Origin: an uncultured Macromonas sp. | GTDB taxonomy: Bacteria > Pseudomonadota > Gammaproteobacteria > Burkholderiales > Burkholderiaceae | DNA: 14,350 nucleotides | Direction: 5' to 3' | Assembly (NCBI GenBank): GCA_946481585.1 | Contig: CAMLOF010000047.1 | Coordinates: 1 to 14,350 of the forward strand | In this document: in pieces, positions 13,585-14,350 of the stretch | Layout of the letters: each line of letters begins with the position of its first letter | Numbering within the stretch: the first letter of the stretch is position 1 | Notes under the pieces: model-generated | Told to the model about the DNA's origin: nothing | Database searches by the model: none | What the model saw: the letters and a program-made list of their open reading frames with translations, nothing else | Program-made: the position numbers and the translations under genes

Positions 13585-13618
13585 CAAGGTTGCGGCGCCG
13601 CGCGCCGCCGCAACCTTG
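13585..13618. terminator. Strong hairpin downstream of purH (putative terminator)
   Basis: A perfect 13-bp inverted repeat: CAAGGTTGCGGCG (13585-13597) pairs with CGCCGCAACCTTG (13606-13618) around the 8-base loop CCGCGCGC. It begins eight bases after the purH stop on the minus strand, where a terminator would sit, and before the small gene. Neither side has an immediate T-run, so termination would need a factor or simply protect the 3' end of the purH mRNA. Confidence 0.55.
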
Positions 13619-13625
13619 ACCTGGA

Positions 13626-14350
13626 TCAATGGCGGAAGTGACGCACGCCCGTGTACACCATGGCCACGCCGCGCTCGTCGGCGGCGTCAATCACTTCCTG
13701 GTCGCGCATGGAGCCGCCCGGGTGGATCACGCAGGTCGCGCCTGCATCCACCACCACGTCCAGCCCGTCGCGGAACGGGAAGAAGGCATCGCTGGCCACG
13801 GCCGTGCCTTGCAGGCTCAGGCCTGCGTGCTCTGCCTTGATGCTGGCAATACGGGCGGAATCCAGGCGGCTCATCTGGCCCGCGCCCACGCCCATGGTCA
13901 TGCCGTTCTTGCAGAAGACGATGGCATTGCTCTTGACGTACTGGGCCACCTTCCAGGCGAACAGCAGATCCTGCAGCTGCTCGGGGGTGGGCTGCTTCTT
14001 GGTCACCACCTTCAGGTCATCCAGGGTAATCTCGTGGTTGTCCGCCGTCTGCAGCAGAATGCCAGAGCCCACGCGCTTGACGTCCACCGCGTTGCGACCA
14101 CGCTCCCAGTCGGTGCGGCCGGTCGCCAGGGACTCGGGCAGCTCGATCTTGAGGATGCGCACGTTCACCTTGGCCTTGAACACCTCCAGCGCCTCGGCGG
14201 TGAAGGCGGGCGCCATCAGCACTTCCACGAACTGCTTGGAAACGGCTTGGGCAGCAGCGCCGTCCACCACGCGGTTGAAGGCGATGATGCCGCCAAAGGC
14301 GCTGGTCGGGTCGGTCTGGAAGGCCTTGCTGTAGGCCTCCAGCGAGTCCT
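13626..14350 (-). CDS. purH: Bifunctional AICAR formyltransferase/IMP cyclohydrolase, C-terminal part
   Basis: Catalyses the last two steps of IMP synthesis: formyl transfer to AICAR, then ring closure. The gene enters from the right edge; about 241 residues of the formyltransferase domain are present, in frame from base 14348 ([14 protein letters not shown]...). Key segments are [14 protein letters not shown], the [23 protein letters not shown] substrate-binding region (the lysine of VKSNA is the family's AICAR-site lysine), [17 protein letters not shown] and [33 protein letters not shown], which is the standard C-terminus. The frame is intact to its TGA. The N-terminal cyclohydrolase domain lies outside the window. 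A hairpin follows eight bases after the stop. Confidence 0.97.
   Translation of the reverse strand, partial: DSLEAYSKAFQTDPTSAFGGIIAFNRVVDGAAAQAVSKQFVEVLMAPAFTAEALEVFKAKVNVRILKIELPESLATGRTDWERGRNAVDVKRVGSGILLQTADNHEITLDDLKVVTKKQPTPEQLQDLLFAWKVAQYVKSNAIVFCKNGMTMGVGAGQMSRLDSARIASIKAEHAGLSLQGTAVASDAFFPFRDGLDVVVDAGATCVIHPGGSMRDQEVIDAADERGVAMVYTGVRHFRH

Noticed and set aside
13161..13619. A 152-codon plus-strand frame covering the end of the RsmI-like gene and the small gene.
   Set aside because: It is out of frame with the methylase, has no ribosome-binding site, and competes with the better-supported 64-residue gene on the minus strand.
1..14350. Mobile elements, CRISPR arrays, phage or defence systems.
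   Set aside because: No direct-repeat arrays, transposase or integrase motifs, tRNA genes or terminal inverted repeats were found. Composition looks even across the window.

Overview
This window is GC-rich chromosomal DNA packed with genes, most likely from a betaproteobacterium of the order Burkholderiales, probably Comamonadaceae. The assignment rests on the gene content: a kynBUA tryptophan-catabolism operon, a Bug-family (TctC) solute-binding protein, the short membrane-anchored form of SppA beside a small Rieske protein, and a Maf/RsmI-like pair. It rests on protein-level recognition, not a database search. No transposase, integrase, CRISPR array, tRNA or rRNA was seen.

Layout. Bases 1-1508 (+) hold the end of ornithine carbamoyltransferase (argF), a YkgJ-type cysteine-cluster protein, and a SAM-dependent methyltransferase that overlaps it. 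A 122-base gap with a 12-bp palindrome on a possible -10 box and a leader hairpin precedes a four-gene plus-strand operon (1631-5744): kynB, kynU and kynA, then an MFS permease whose GTG start overlaps the kynA stop. Together the three enzymes take tryptophan to N-formylkynurenine, kynurenine, and anthranilate plus alanine.

Bases 5758-11850 form one minus-strand run. Read in transcription order it holds a Rieske protein, SppA, an FAD monooxygenase, a Tat-exported Bug protein, an AMP/thymidine phosphorylase of the archaeal-like type, and a divergent PRPP synthetase. Junctions are 8-11 bases or overlapping, except for 46 bases before the Bug gene. The phosphorylase and PRPP-synthetase pair is the most interesting part: both resemble enzymes best known from archaeal nucleotide salvage, and they are translationally coupled.

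From 11907 the plus strand carries a Maf-type nucleotide pyrophosphatase (YceF type) and an RsmI-like methylase overlapping by ATGA. A small hydrophilic protein gene (13317-13511, -) and a strong hairpin follow, and the window closes with the 3' part of purH (-). Most of the window is metabolic and housekeeping. The points worth following are the AMPpase/Prs/Bug block, the kyn leader, and the repeated overlapping-start pattern in the minus-strand run.
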